Positions 34,982 to 46,048 of a stretch of 64,000 nt of DNA are shown in pieces; the stretch's first letter is position 1; each line of letters begins with the position of its first letter. The DNA is from Bimuria novae-zelandiae CBS 107.79 (Eukaryota; Ascomycota; Dothideomycetes; Pleosporales; Didymosphaeriaceae). The position numbers and the translations under genes are program-made. The stretch is taken from positions 263,599-327,598 of the forward strand of contig ML976706.1 in assembly GCA_010015655.1 (NCBI GenBank), given 5' to 3'. Under the pieces are notes generated by a model. The model saw only the letters and a list, made by a program, of their open reading frames with translations, searched no databases and had not been told where the DNA came from.

Positions 34982-37179
34982 ACGTACATGCATAGCGAGT
35001 GGCTGGAAATGCTAAGACCCTATCAAAACGTTCTATTAGCTATAGTATAACGCGATATCTTAATAACGTAATAAACTATTTAAATTAAAAAAGGCCTAAT
35101 TATAGCTTATACTTTAAGCTATTAAAAGAAACGCGCTACTTTTAATTTTACGTACTATAATAGTTTATAGCATTATTAAAAGAATACTATAATAAAAATA
35201 CGCTAGAACAACCTTTTAACGTAACTATATATTTAATTTAATAAGACTTACTATAAGAGAAGGAGTAAGTCATTATATAGTATATACTTAACTTTAATAT
35301 ATAAGGATTTCTGTCCTAGCTCGCTGCTATAAAAGATATAGCTAATTTTTTACTAACTATACGCTATAATACGCTAGTTAGTTAAAATAGTTTTATTATT
35401 TTATTAGGTGCTAGCTAGAGCTTTAAGTTAAGCTTAAATAAAAGTATAATTATAAAAGAGCCCTCTATTAGGATCTTAAAGTTATACAGGTCTAGTTCTA
35501 GCTTATAAAGAATACTAAAGCCAAGAATCGTATCCTAGATAAAAACAATTATAACTTTAATAAAACTAGCTTTATAATAGATATAATATTAATAAAAGTA
35601 ATTATTATAGGCTTAAAGCGCTAAGGCAAGCTAAAAAGCGTATAGTAAAATAATTAAAAGTAAATAATAACTATTTATAGTATTAATATAATAGGGAAGT
35701 AATCCTACCCTTTCTTATTTTCTAGGGTAAGCACCACCTCTTTGCCTAGTATATAGAAAAGGATCTATCTTATAATTAAGTTATTATAGTCTCTAAGAAT
35801 AGCTAAATAATAAATATGTTTAGTTTATTAAAACTAAAGCACTTTAAAGCGTATATAAAAAAAATTACTATTAATAACTATTAACTACTTATTATTAATA
35901 GTTATAAACGCTATAACTTACTTCAATTATAGTAATACTATAAGAATAATAAAATTATTACTTTATATATACCTCTATATTTATTACACCTCTTATAGCT
36001 ACGAAATATAAGGTATTTTTTATTATTAAAAAAGGTGTATGTTAAGATCCCGAAGAGGTAGCTGATCTCTACGGGGCTAAGGTTGGTTCTCGGGCAGGAG
36101 TACTGGTAGGACGGGAAAGGGTCGTAGTGATAGCTTACGCTTGTCACTGGGACGTTAGTATCGAAGGTGTGTACAACACAATCAAATCAATAAAGTTACT
36201 TACTTAGATCCAAACGATAGATTAATAAACAGGTTAAACACGATGATAGAAGACTATCCTCGTGTCCCTTATATACATGACCCGTCCCATGAATCCCAGG
36301 TGTCCCAAGAATCCCAAAGTCCCATATGCCAAGATACTTCTGGGACGCCCGATATTTCTGGGACGCGTGACTTGGTCACGTGATCCGTGGCTGAGTCAGG
36401 AGCCTTGACTGGTCGCACGGATAAGTGTCCATGCCCCACCTCGCGTCATGTTGGATCTCAACGGATCCTAACAGTGTATAGGCGCTAAGCTAAGGATTTA
36501 ATACGTAATTATATTACGTATATTACTAAAATTAAGCTTTTGCTTTCCTTTATTACTACTTTTAAAGCTATAATTACTTAAAATAATATTTAAAAAGGTT
36601 TTTAAAGCATAAATTTAATTTTTCTAAACTTAAAAGTAATAATATTAAAACTTAACGGTTGCCTGCGTACGCCTTTACCGTATACTATATATAATAGTAT
36701 ATAGTAATTATAAATAATAAGTAATACTTTAGAATTAGGGTTATAATTAACGCTAGTAAAAAAAGAATTTAAAAGTACTTAAATTTAAAAGTACTTAAAT
36801 AGTTTTTAATATGTATAGTTAAAGTAGTTAAAAAGTTTATAAAAGGCGCTAAGCTAATAATGTATTATTTAGTATTAATAACTAAGCGTAACGCTAAGCT
36901 TTAAGCTACTAATAAAGCTACTACATAATAAAAATTATATAAGTAAAAGCAACTGTAGTAAGACTAGGCATAATTCGCACACGTGTAAAAAAGAAGTAGA
37001 AAGTAAATTCTAAGTAGATTAGCCTACTATAATTTCTTATAACTGTTTATGCGCATTCTGTACTATTATGTAAAGTGTAGATTTTAATAGGGTCTTGGCA
37101 TTTCCGGCCACCTGCTATGTCCGGCCACCTGCTATGTCCGGCCACCTGCTATGTCCGGCCACTCGCTATGCATGTACGT
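34982..37179 (+). mobile_element. pogo/Fot-like DNA transposon P6 with nested solo LTR
   Basis: Ends TA|ACGTACATGCATAGCGAGTGG on the left and the same 21-base sequence on the minus strand at the right. Length without the nested LTR and its TSD is 1,759 bp. The plus-strand transposase is heavily RIP-mutated but traceable: LTIREGV (35,247-35,268), a KYNYKRALYQDLKVIQ-like block (about 35,440-35,490) and YNFNKTSFII around the first catalytic Asp (35,549-35,580). The right TIR is enlarged by tandem copies of a 17-base unit (37,105-37,160) that is single on the left. Confidence 0.88.
36040..36473. repeat. solo LTR inside P6
   Basis: 434 bp starting TGTTAAGATCC and ending GGATCCTAACA, with a perfect TSD, GTGTA (36,035-36,039 and 36,474-36,478). 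GC-balanced and free of visible RIP, unlike the transposon around it. It contains repeated GTCCCA/TGGGAC-type words near 36,290-36,370. Family (Gypsy or Copia) not determined; orientation not certain. Confidence 0.9.
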
Positions 37180-37302
37180 TATACAGTATATAAAATCTTA
37201 CTATTAGTTACTTATCAGCGCCTTACTTATTACGATATAATTATATATTAACATACCTCACGGGCGAGCTGATCACACCATTTTAATTTTTACTAGTAAA
37301 AC

Positions 37303-37851
37303 TGTTATAATTACGAAGAATTATGGCGGAACAGCGACCGTGAATTATAAAACAACAAAGGTCCACGTAGAATGGCTAACAGGGCTTAGCACGCTAGTAG
37401 GCGGGGTAGGATTAGGTTAGTAGTTATATAATTAAGATCGCGCTGAGCGGATAAGATTCTAAAAAAATACTAGCTTAATAAGAAAACTAAAAAATATCCT
37501 GCTAAGAAGTAAGTCTTTTAGAAGACTAAAGAGATTTTAGGAGATTAAGGAATAAAATAATTAGTATATAATTTAAAATACTTTTTATACATTTCTTACT
37601 CCTTATAGTTAACTTTTATAATACTATAATTATATTTCTTATAATAAATTAGTAAACCTCCTAGTTAGTTATTCTACAGTTTATTATAGAATTAAATTAT
37701 TTATAACTAATCTTAATATTATGTTTAGCTCTTAACTACTAAATATCTGTAAGGTGCTTTACCCTTAACCTATCCTCCCCTAGTCCAGAACAGGCTTAGG
37801 TACGTACAGCCCTTGTAATACTAGGCTTAGGTACGTACAGTCCTTGTAACA
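37303..37851 (+). repeat. solo Gypsy LTR related to the 3,231 element
   Basis: 549 bp, TG...CA ends, perfect TSD AAAAC (37,298-37,302 and 37,852-37,856). The second half closely matches the Gypsy LTR at 3,231-3,746 (GTTAGTTATTCTA, TTAACTACTAAATATCTG, AGGCTTAGGTACGTA). Its extra length comes partly from a duplicated AGGCTTAGGTACGTACAG...CTTGTAA block at the end. Heavily RIP-mutated. Confidence 0.9.
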
Positions 37852-38051
37852 AAAACCCCCGTTTTTATACCCCTGTTAACTCCCTTCATACTTACTAATA
37901 AAATCTAAAAATTCAATATAATAGTACTATAGATATAAAGATGAATCTATTATATCTTTATAGTTTTAGTATATATAGTTATAAAGATATAGGATTTAGG
38001 GCTAAATAAACCCTGTAATTTAATAATTCTTAAATAACTTTTAATCCTTTT

Positions 38052-38278
38052 TGTGACGATCGTGGGACTTGCTGTGATCTGGGCATCGTCACAAGGGCGA
38101 TGGATGGCAGCTACTACACTGAGAAGGCAGTCGCAGCATTGAGATGGCAGTTACTAGATAGCGGCAGACTATATGCCGCCCACTCGGCCCTCTCGATCCC
38201 TTTCTCTTCTTTAGCTTTGAGTCTTTGTACATAGCGCCAATCTATTAGCTGCAAGGCTATATCTTGCTGACCGTTACA
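38052..38278. repeat. solo LTR, unmutated
   Basis: 227 bp from TGTGACGATCGTGGG to GACCGTTACA with a perfect TSD, CTTTT (38,047-38,051 and 38,279-38,283). It holds an internal imperfect repeat (GATGGCAG ... TACTA, about 38,102 and 38,142). GC-balanced and without RIP. It differs from the other LTRs in the window. Confidence 0.88.
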
Positions 38279-38463
38279 CTTTTTAGCTAAAGCTCAGTAA
38301 TCTTAAATATAAAATATTTATATTAGTGTAGCCTAATATATAAAATTTTAGAGTTTATTAATAAATATTAAAGAGAGTTAATAAGGGTGTAAAAACGAGA
38401 ATTTTACTAGTAAAATAGAGTGATTAGCTCGCTAGTATAATAAGCTCGCCGTAAGGTACGATA

Positions 38464-39879
38464 ATTAAGACTAATTTATAATACTTAAGCTTTATATACT
38501 TATAAAACTTAATTACATAGTAGGCTTAATCATATTACGTAAGGTAGTAGGCTAAAAGACCGTATAGTTGTCTTAGCGCGCCAAGAATTTCTAAACCTTT
38601 AGCGTGGTGGCCTTGTCTCAGTCCTCTCGCCCGCGATAGTAAAGGTGCACTTGTCTTCCGGATCATTTCAACCGATCTTACAGATCTTAGCGAATTCATC
38701 ATCGGCAGTCCGGGCGCCTAGAGTCGCTCTGCCAGGTGGCTCCACGTGTACGACTCGGGGGCGTTTCCTGGCTCATGCTTCCTTGAAAAGCAAATCTCGA
38801 ATCTTTGTCCAGGGCTTACGGTGGTGCTGGAGCGACTCAAGCACAATCTTGCACGCATTACAAGCTGTACGACCAGTAAATCGACTCTGGGCTCGTATTG
38901 TTCCACGATGTCTACTTGAGGCGGTGCATGAACCAACGCCTTGTAGCTGTAGATCTTGCGCACTATTCTCCTGCGTATCAGTGACACTGAGCGAGGCTCG
39001 CCGAATGCTCTTACTCGCGTATTACATGTTTTTTGTCATGCGCTGTACCTCATGGGTGCTCCGTTACTTTCTTGGCATACGAAACGCTCTTGGTATCTTC
39101 CCGCAGCATCTCATTTCCTCTACCCTGCTACTCGTTTCTGCTACTCGTTCTGTGAACGACGCAAGGCATTCTCGACATAGGTACTAGAAGATGTCACAGC
39201 ACCGGCATCAGGGACTTCCAAGCATCCTTTAAATGTACCTCAAGCTCATGTGCTGCATCACCATGTAACATTTATAGCGTATTCCGCCTCTTCAACATGA
39301 TCACTCATTAAAGGTAGGCATCGCCTAACGGAATAGGTAAGACGACCGTCGGCTACCCCCATGCAGGCGCGTAAATTCCCGATTCTCTGGTTGTGAAGTT
39401 TGGTGCGCGCTTACACCTTCAGGTCATTGGTCAGGTCCCCGCAACACACTCAATCACGTCAAGTCGATTCTGGAGTCAGCCTCTTCGGCTTTTCCGCACG
39501 TACAACGGCTTTATCCATCAATGACATCTTCCTCGATCCGCGCTTACCCCATACTGTCGGATAGGCATCGAAAGGCCGATTTCGTTGCCGTCCGTTGACT
39601 AGCCAATGCAATCATGGAACGGGGCGACAGTCGCAGCGCAAATGCTTGCTGTAGGATGTTCGGCGCGGGAACACGAGGAATATGCCGTCGCTACTAATTT
39701 AGTCTCGAACGTGTCTAGGTTTATGCGCGAGGCACATTGATAGACGTATGTACCGCGCGGACAGGCGTATAAAGGTGGCATTGTGCTACGTGAGAGTGCC
39801 CATCTCCGCGCAACTCACTCTGTTTGAAGCCAACCACTTCAAAGACAGCCTCTACGCATCTTCACCTAATTTACCTTCC
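38464..39879. other. intergenic region, no confident gene
   Basis: AT-rich until about 38,560, then GC-balanced. A minus-strand frame ending near 38,782 reads TGRTACNACKIVLESLQHH ... LLFKEA and has gene-like codon use, but I could not build a start or exon structure, so it is not called. Other open frames overlap on both strands without recognisable domains. Confidence 0.35.
39768..39775 (+). promoter_or_regulatory. TATA box candidate
   Basis: TATAAAGG lies 112 bases before the ATG at 39,880, a normal distance for a fungal promoter. It supports that ATG over the upstream in-frame ATG at 39,748, which would lie before the TATA box. Confidence 0.45.
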
Positions 39880-40578
39880 ATGAGGAACCGTCTTCGCGCG
39901 TCTGGCTTCAGTCACTCGAGGTCCTTCTCTGCACCCACCGTTCCTAGTCTTAGACTTACACCACCCACGCCACACGGCTCGTTTCACCCAACAGACTACG
40001 ACTCGGACGACTCCATTCCATCGTCTGCCGCAGCTATGCCCCGCCCAAACCGGTATCGTCGCCATGCTACGCGCAACAGCAGCCACCCCTATGCTCCTAG
40101 CAGCGGATCATCCTCGTCGCCGACCTTCCCTCCGGAGCAATGTCAACAGATCAACCCTGGGTACTTCAGTGGAACATGTGCCGGAGCAAAGATAGCTGCC
40201 TTCAGCATCGTCCTGTCGCCAGATGGCGAAGTCAACATCCGGGGGCAGCTCCTGCCGAGCCAATACCCGTCGCAGACCTACCAAGAGCGAAAGTCACTGT
40301 CTCAGCCATCCTCGCCGCTGTTCTTCCAGGCTCCTATCGACCCTCAAATCGCCGCCCTAGGAATACAGAATCCTCCTACGACAATGGCGGATGGCACGGT
40401 CGAAGCACAACAAGGGAATACCACTGCCACCAGACAGCAAGAGCACGTCCTGCCATTTGTGAACCATCATGCTGGACAGACGGACGTCTTTATCAACCCT
40501 TATGCTGAGTTCCAGCAGAGCATGCCGATGTGGCCTGTCGAACAGATTCCCCCTCACTCACGTCCGAGCTCTCAGTAA
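39880..40578 (+). CDS. hypothetical Ser/Pro-rich protein
   Basis: The frame is open from 39,748, but the ATG at 39,880 (MRNRLRASGFSHSRSF) is preferred because a TATA box lies at 39,768. This gives 232 residues. The protein is rich in Ser, Pro, Thr and Gln, with blocks such as DSDDSIPSS and PSSGSSSSPT, and is probably largely disordered. No membrane segment or known domain is visible. A short ordered-looking stretch is CAGAKIAAFSIVLSPDGEVN (midway). Codon use and composition match neighbouring genes. No function is assigned. Confidence 0.6.
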   Translation: MRNRLRASGFSHSRSFSAPTVPSLRLTPPTPHGSFHPTDYDSDDSIPSSAAAMPRPNRYRRHATRNSSHPYAPSSGSSSSPTFPPEQCQQINPGYFSGTCAGAKIAAFSIVLSPDGEVNIRGQLLPSQYPSQTYQERKSLSQPSSPLFFQAPIDPQIAALGIQNPPTTMADGTVEAQQGNTTATRQQEHVLPFVNHHAGQTDVFINPYAEFQQSMPMWPVEQIPPHSRPSSQ

Positions 40579-41102
40579 TGCGGAGGACATTAGTCTACAG
40601 CAACAACTCCGTGGCTCCCAAGTCGACGCATAATCATTTCCTTTCATACATCTCCTACCATCTGTCTCTCTCTCTTTTGTCCAAGGTCAAGCCCGGCGAC
40701 AACAGTGAATTGTTGTCGCCGCGTGTGCCGTCCTTCCAGTCTGGGCTAAGTTTGTGCTTTGCATTTGGGGGAAGCCTGTGGTTTAATACGAGTCGTACGA
40801 CTCTGCATCTAGGGAAGCCTATCTTTTGCGCTAGTTATAGCTAATCACTGTTAACATCAAATTGGTATCACTGCGTTTCAACACTCTTATATTGCTTTTC
40901 TCATGACATCCAACCGAGCACTTTATCTTTCTCGAGCGCTAGGCGTCGCATGTCACCGCATCCCGCATTTCATATCAGCCGCTTCCAACATACTTTTCCA
41001 ATCTCACCTTCCCACAACGATCACCGTACCTCACCGCTAACCGCGCCGCTCCCTACACCCGTCCGCCTCCTTCCCATAGTTCACCAACAACCACGCCGCT
41101 CC
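40579..41102. other. intergenic region with short duplication
   Basis: Convergent 3' flanks. A 20-base word, CGCCGCTCCCTACACCCGYC, occurs twice (41,045 and 41,095), the second copy at the 3' end of the next gene. No gene seen. Confidence 0.45.
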
Positions 41103-42158
41103 CTACACCCGCCCGCTCCGTCCACCCTTGTCCAATTGCCCAAACTCCAACACACTTCCCTGCCTAACCACCTCGTCATGAAACACTAAATACCTACCTT
41201 CCCCTTTACCCCGCACCGGCAACTTCCACGCCCCATGCTGCATCAACCCGAAGAACGCAAAAGCCCGATACAGCGTCGCTGTCACCGACCGCACAACCAC
41301 CTTCTTCGTGCGCATCGCATCGAGCATAGCGTACAAGTCTTCGTGAGAAGGCTGCCACGCCCACCGGCGGAGCGCGACGCCGCGGCGGTACTTTTCGCGC
41401 AGGGAGGCGTGGATCAGGCGTTGTACCGCATCTACCTCCTCGTCCACCTCACTGGTGGAAGTGGAAGAGGAGGAGGGAAGAGAGACATGGCACAAGGACG
41501 AAACCAGCAAATGGAAAAGCCTTACATCCTCCTTCCACCACTTCCCGACCGTATCCACGAGCCGCACCTCCAACGCCTCCAGAGCCAACAAACTCGCCAG
41601 CACAAACGGATTCCCGCCCGCGCTCAGCGGGCGCAGCGCCGGCAGCGGGATCGTGACCACCACGTGGCGCAGGTGCATCTGGCGCGCACCGAGATCGCTC
41701 AAACGCGCGGATAAAGCCAGCGGCGCGGTTAAAGCGTTGATAGTGAAGGTGAGGAGTTCGAGGGCGAGAACGTGTGCTTCGCCGTGGATGAGCCGGCATG
41801 TTTGGAGTAGTGCGAGGCGCGTGGAGCGCGGGCAGTAGGCGGAGGCATCGACGGTGAAGACGTGCGAGTAGATGAGGAGGCGGATTTCTGCAGGGAGGGA
41901 GAGGAGGCGCGAGAGAGGTTGGGAAGGGACGGCCATGGTGAAGAGGTGCGCCGTGTAGATGTCCTCGAGGTGCGGCGTGTTGGTGAGGTTGTCGAGGCGG
42001 CGCGCGAGAGAGCGCGTGACGCTGTGCTTCGCTGCGATTGAGCGGACCCGGCGAGAGATGGCCATGCTGAGGTTGCGGAGGCGTGCTCGGGATGTGGTGG
42101 TTGTGGGAGTCTTTAGGATGTGGAAGGTGCGCTTGGGTTGGGGTTGGCTGGCGGGCAT
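41103..42158 (-). CDS. 2EXR/F-box-like domain protein
   Basis: Single-exon frame of 351 residues, ATG start (MPASQPQPKR). Residues 84-97 contain LLSLPAEIRLLIY, followed by the YCPRSTRLALLQTCRLIHGEA pattern. This is the hallmark of the large fungal 2EXR/F-box-like group, in which a short helical N-terminal motif is followed by a variable body. The first 75 residues are basic (RARLRNL, RRVRSIAAKH); an internal Met at 75 (MAVPSQPLS) could be an alternative start. A Ser/Thr run lies at about 225-235. Function in this group is mostly unknown; some members may act in protein-protein contacts or ubiquitin ligases. No operon-like link to the neighbours. Confidence 0.72.
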   Translation of the reverse strand: MPASQPQPKRTFHILKTPTTTTSRARLRNLSMAISRRVRSIAAKHSVTRSLARRLDNLTNTPHLEDIYTAHLFTMAVPSQPLSRLLSLPAEIRLLIYSHVFTVDASAYCPRSTRLALLQTCRLIHGEAHVLALELLTFTINALTAPLALSARLSDLGARQMHLRHVVVTIPLPALRPLSAGGNPFVLASLLALEALEVRLVDTVGKWWKEDVRLFHLLVSSLCHVSLPSSSSTSTSEVDEEVDAVQRLIHASLREKYRRGVALRRWAWQPSHEDLYAMLDAMRTKKVVVRSVTATLYRAFAFFGLMQHGAWKLPVRGKGEGRYLVFHDEVVRQGSVLEFGQLDKGGRSGRV

Positions 42159-42888
42159 TTTGGTTCCCTCTCTTGTGGATGCTTTAACGTTGGAGCTGGT
42201 CAGCTGCGTGAAGGTGAGTGAAGGGTGTCCCGCCGGCCGTATGGAGTGAAGTACTACGTCGGGTTGACCTTCGCAATGACTTGAGTGCAGGGCAGACAGA
42301 AAGAGTTATGTATGCTCGACGTGGAACGTCGCTGAAGTTAGCTGCCGCCTGAGTCTATTCTTTCACGGTGCACCGGCTCGAGACACGAGCTTGAAACACA
42401 CAATCGTCAGTAAAAGCTTGTCACTTCGCAAACCCAAGCCAAGCACTGATTTTCACCCAAGTTTCTACATAAATGCCAGGTAGAACACTTCGGGCGGACC
42501 TAAACGAGCTAGCTCAGAACAAAGCACATACAGGGCTCACCATACAACAATGTTGATCACAAATAGCTGGAACGTCCGTCAAGTGCTCACTACTTAGTAC
42601 TTCCGCGGGTATGAAGAGAATCAGCTAGAGCACGTCGGCGACTTCTTCCCTCTGCTATTCGATTTCCTATATAGATGTTATCTGAAACGTCAAGATAGTA
42701 TGAATAGATGGTAGTACACTACTAGCTTAAAAAGTGAGATGGTATCTTGACCCAGCCCGTCAACGCCGATAACCCAAAGGTCAAGCAAGTGTCCTAGATA
42801 GCCTATGCGCCAGATGCATGCCCCAAATGCGCCCTATCTCAAAGGCCAGAACCATCACGGTCAAGGCAACGATGCTATGCTTGCAGGC
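42159..42888. other. intergenic region between the 2EXR gene and TAF6
   Basis: Contains the promoter side of the 2EXR gene and the 3' flank of TAF6. No coding or repeat signal recognised. Confidence 0.45.
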
Positions 42889-44357
42889 TCAAACGATGTT
42901 GAGATCTGCCTCTAATACGGCCTGTGCGACGGCCGTCCGTCCGCTCTTGATGATCTGGTCAGCCACGACCTCGCCGACCTTGTCCGTCAGCCTCTCTCTT
43001 TGGCCCTCCAGGTTCGCGACACCGTTGGCTCGCATGGCGCCCTTGCTTCGTTCCATGTCGTCCAGACAGCTCAGGATTATAGCCAGAACGTGCTGCGCTT
43101 CACCTTTCTTGCTGTCATCTGCAAAGGCCTCCTTGAGCACCTCATCGTAGATCTTGAGGTTCGGCAAGATTCCGATCCTGATACCGTCAGCCCCGAGAAC
43201 ACGTCGCAGTGCTTGCAATGCGCCATAGTGGGTACCCAGTGGTTTGTTGGGGTCCAGGAAGGCTTTCAAACATGACCGGGCGATGCGCGTCTTCAGACCT
43301 TGGTTAGACGACGAGTACTTGCGGCAAATGAGCTGTAGGAGCGACGCGGAAACTTTGCGGACTTCGAAGTGTTCGGGGCTTGCATGTGCCTGTCCATTCA
43401 TGACGTTGTTTCCGTTCAGGGTCTCTGAAGAGGCGTTTGATGGCGCCTGGCTCAGCGCTGGCCCTAGATGCTTGCCGACGCAACATGTGAGAACGGGTGG
43501 AACCATGTAGGGAATATAAGGGTCCAGGTAGATGGTGGGATTGGCCAGCAGCGCGTCGATAGCTTTTAGCATCGACTTGAGCACGAAGAGGTTCTTCATA
43601 CTGTGGGTAACCTTCTCGGCAATGAATGTTATCAGGTAGGTGGTGAGCTGGTGGATGCCAGGGTCGCTCTGGATAGAGGACAAGGCGGCATTCTGCCACT
43701 CCGGGTTGCTCTCGTCGAGTAGGGCACTGGAGAGCTTGGCAAACAGCTCTTGCGACTCTTTGGAAAGAACGTGTTTCACAAGCGGCTTGACAGAGGTTTC
43801 TAGGCCGTTGGCAGCAGCGAGATGGGGATTCGCGTTCGGGCCCTTGGGCAGTAGATCGGCCTGATTACTTGCCGTCGGGTTCTGGGGGATAGAGGGTTGT
43901 ACGCCTTCGACGGCGAGCCAGTGTGCTACACATGTCAGTGTTACGCCCAATCAAACACGGCCAGACGGGTGCGCAATATACCTGTAAAGGTTATTTCCCG
44001 CGGCACCTTGGGCAGCGGAGCGTTGATGAGCTTCTCGAAATCGACTTCCTCATCCTCGAGATAGTACAGCGGCTGGCCGGGTCCAAGGGAGGCTTCGCCG
44101 AAGCGAAGCGGGCGGGCTGATTCATAGCCGTAGAGTGGCTCCACGTTCAGTACTTTGAGGGCGTGTGATATGTCGTGCGTGCTGAGAGTGGTGCGCTTTC
44201 CATGCCGCATGAATTTCAAAGCCTCCTCTAGGACCTGGGCTAGGCGGTAATCGACGTCGCGAGCCAGCTCTTCGACGACATTGTCCGCCAGTGAGGCAAT
44301 GCCCACCGACTCGGCGACATCGCGCACGTTGTCTGGATTCCACACGGATGAAGACAT
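42889..44357 (-). CDS. taf6: TAF6, TFIID/SAGA subunit
   Basis: Two exons, 43,982-44,357 and 42,889-43,925, separated by a 56-bp intron (GTATAT...TGTAG), give 470 residues. The joint restores [13 protein letters not shown]. Residues 3-71 are the histone fold ([48 protein letters not shown]), followed by the family signature NVEPLYGY. A linker with [16 protein letters not shown] follows. The C-terminal HEAT-repeat region comes next ([19 protein letters not shown] ... [15 protein letters not shown] ... [15 protein letters not shown]). TAF6 pairs with TAF9 through the histone fold in TFIID and, in fungi, also in SAGA. Length matches other fungal TAF6 proteins (about 450-520). Single-copy essential gene in yeast. 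Confidence 0.93.
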
Positions 44358-45628
44358 GGCGCAATTACGGGGCGCACTGGACTGTAAAGCGGACAGAAGT
44401 GCAGGAGGGCAAGTGGGAGCGTGGCAAGTGGGAGCGTGGCAAGCTGTAGTGTCGCGGCGGTGCGTTGCGGCGGCGAGCCCTACGAACTGATGGGCATGCC
44501 CGGGAGCGTGCAGATAATTGCGCGGCAGGAATCAAGTGGCTGAGAAGCCGTCGGAAGGCAGGTCCACGGGAGGAAGGCGCGATGGGTACGACTTCTTTTT
44601 TTGGTCGAGACGCGGCTTCCTGGAACAGTGTTGATTCTGGGAGAGCGGTCTGTGAAGGGAAGTCGTGATGCGGCTCTCGTCGCGCCCGCCCTCGGCCTTG
44701 GCATTGACGCGCGCCGCCAGTTACTACTATTGTCTCTCACCTCCCTCACATTCACTCATCCTGAATCCACCCAAAGGTGGTGTCCCCACCTTTGTCTCTA
44801 TAACGCTGAATCTCGGCATACAATACCATGCTGGCGCACGAAGGCAGGTAGCGCCCAGTTTGCTTCAGTCGCACCCCACGCAAACATGCAGCGACCACTC
44901 ACCGTCGTCGCAATACTTGCGCTGGCCTGGTAGCCTTTGGGCACTACTCGGGGCACTATCCGTGCGCGACCGTTGTAGACGACTCTCCGCATTCTATGCA
45001 GCTTCTAGAACGTCGTCACGACCAGCCCTGGCGCCTATCCCGCTCAAGGACAACGGCTGGGTCCAGCGCAGCAGATTCTACCCCTTCTTTGACAAAGGGT
45101 GTCACAGAAGACTTCATCGGCCGGTTCCGCACAGGGCCGCCTTCCCCGTCAAATGATGCCGTCCTCACGTGGTGACACAATTCGAACGGCGAAGTGCATT
45201 TTGAACGGCGAGATGCATTTTGCTGCTTTGCCCGACTCCCCTGCTACACTGGGAACGAGTCGACACGTTGCGGTATTCCTCCACAGTACTTACTTGGGCT
45301 CACTTGGGAGCACCAGTAAACCCACGCCGTCCAGCATGGTCCACTCCAACGCGCCCATCGTGACCACTCACTACAATGTCCTCCTTCCGCCCGGGCCGTT
45401 GCGACCCTGATTGCCTTTTGACAATACCGTTTGCCAGCAGGGCGGGAATCTGATTCATGTTGCTGCATGCTCGCGACCATGGACTATTTAATGTCGAGCA
45501 ATCGCGTTGGTGATTCTTTCTCACAGCAGCACTTCTTTCTCCACTCAGCTCCAGGGCAAATATCAAGCTTTCCCAAAGCTATCTCGTACAATCCTCAACA
45601 CCGCGCTTTTTAGGACCCTAGGCACATC
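44358..45628. other. intergenic region upstream of TAF6
   Basis: A short direct repeat GTGGGAGCGTGGCAA occurs twice at 44,410-44,445 in the TAF6 leader/promoter. A second duplicated word, GAACGGCGARRTGCATTTTG, lies at 45,180-45,225. A 163-codon plus-strand frame (44,665-45,156) and a short MQRPLTVVAILALAW frame (44,886) are present. Neither has a recognisable domain or clear exon structure, so no gene is called. Confidence 0.4.
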
Positions 45629-46048
45629 ATGGCTATCATGAAATCCACTTCGAACTACTCCGGTGACCTTGACGCCCACGTCCACCGTGGCTCCTACAGC
45701 GAGATGCTTTCACTCGACTTCAGCCAAATTGCCATATTCCGCGAGAAGTCAAGAGACGACCCACCATCGCCGCCACCACAACCGCCACCAAGTCCCACCA
45801 ACTGGAGTCATCCTTCAGATCTTGACTTCGTCTCCATGGATTCGGTAGGCACTTGTACTACACTCGTCTTGTCAGCCACTAATCTGCTCGAAGGCCTAGA
45901 CGCCCATTTGGAAGAGACACCCATTCGGAGGAAGACGCTAGGCTCCATTCCTCCTTCCCTTCGCCACCCGTCTTTCTCATTGGTCATCCGATTCCTCCGC
46001 TATGTATTAAAAGAGCTACGTTTCTTACCTTGGGAGGCACAGCTATAG
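45629..46048 (+). CDS. small hypothetical protein
   Basis: 139 residues from an ATG in good context (CATCATGGCTATC). It has an acidic/Ser N-terminal part, a proline tract PPSPPPQPPPSP (45-56), and a C-terminal helix-prone segment (SLVIRFLRYVLKELRFLPW). No family recognised, no clear signal peptide. Composition is like neighbouring genes. It could be a lineage-specific protein or a chance frame. Confidence 0.45.
   Translation: MAIMKSTSNYSGDLDAHVHRGSYSEMLSLDFSQIAIFREKSRDDPPSPPPQPPPSPTNWSHPSDLDFVSMDSVGTCTTLVLSATNLLEGLDAHLEETPIRRKTLGSIPPSLRHPSFSLVIRFLRYVLKELRFLPWEAQL

Larger units (their letters stand above)
37251..38461. mobile_element. small TIR element (MITE-like) with two nested solo LTRs
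   Basis: Left end ACATACCTCACGGGCGAGC and right end (minus) TCGTACCTTACGGCGAGC are both next to TA. The inverted similarity continues past the first nested LTR: TTTTTACTAGTAAAA and GTTTTTATACCCCTGTTAACTC match CTCGTTTTTACACCCTTATTAAC on the other side, so the TIRs reach about 100 bp. Without nested LTRs the element is about 425 bp and has no coding capacity. The right end carries an extra partial copy of the CGAGCT-containing terminus. Confidence 0.7.

Noticed and set aside
37100..37170. CRISPR-like array
   Set aside because: The 17-base units are directly adjacent without spacers and lie inside a transposon TIR of a eukaryote.
38645..39187. 180-codon plus-strand frame
   Set aside because: No ATG start and no recognisable domain; an opposite-strand frame in the same place looks more gene-like but could not be modelled.
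44665..45156. 163-codon plus-strand frame next to the TAF6 promoter
   Set aside because: No similarity recognised, and it covers the likely promoter and leader of TAF6; insufficient support for a gene.
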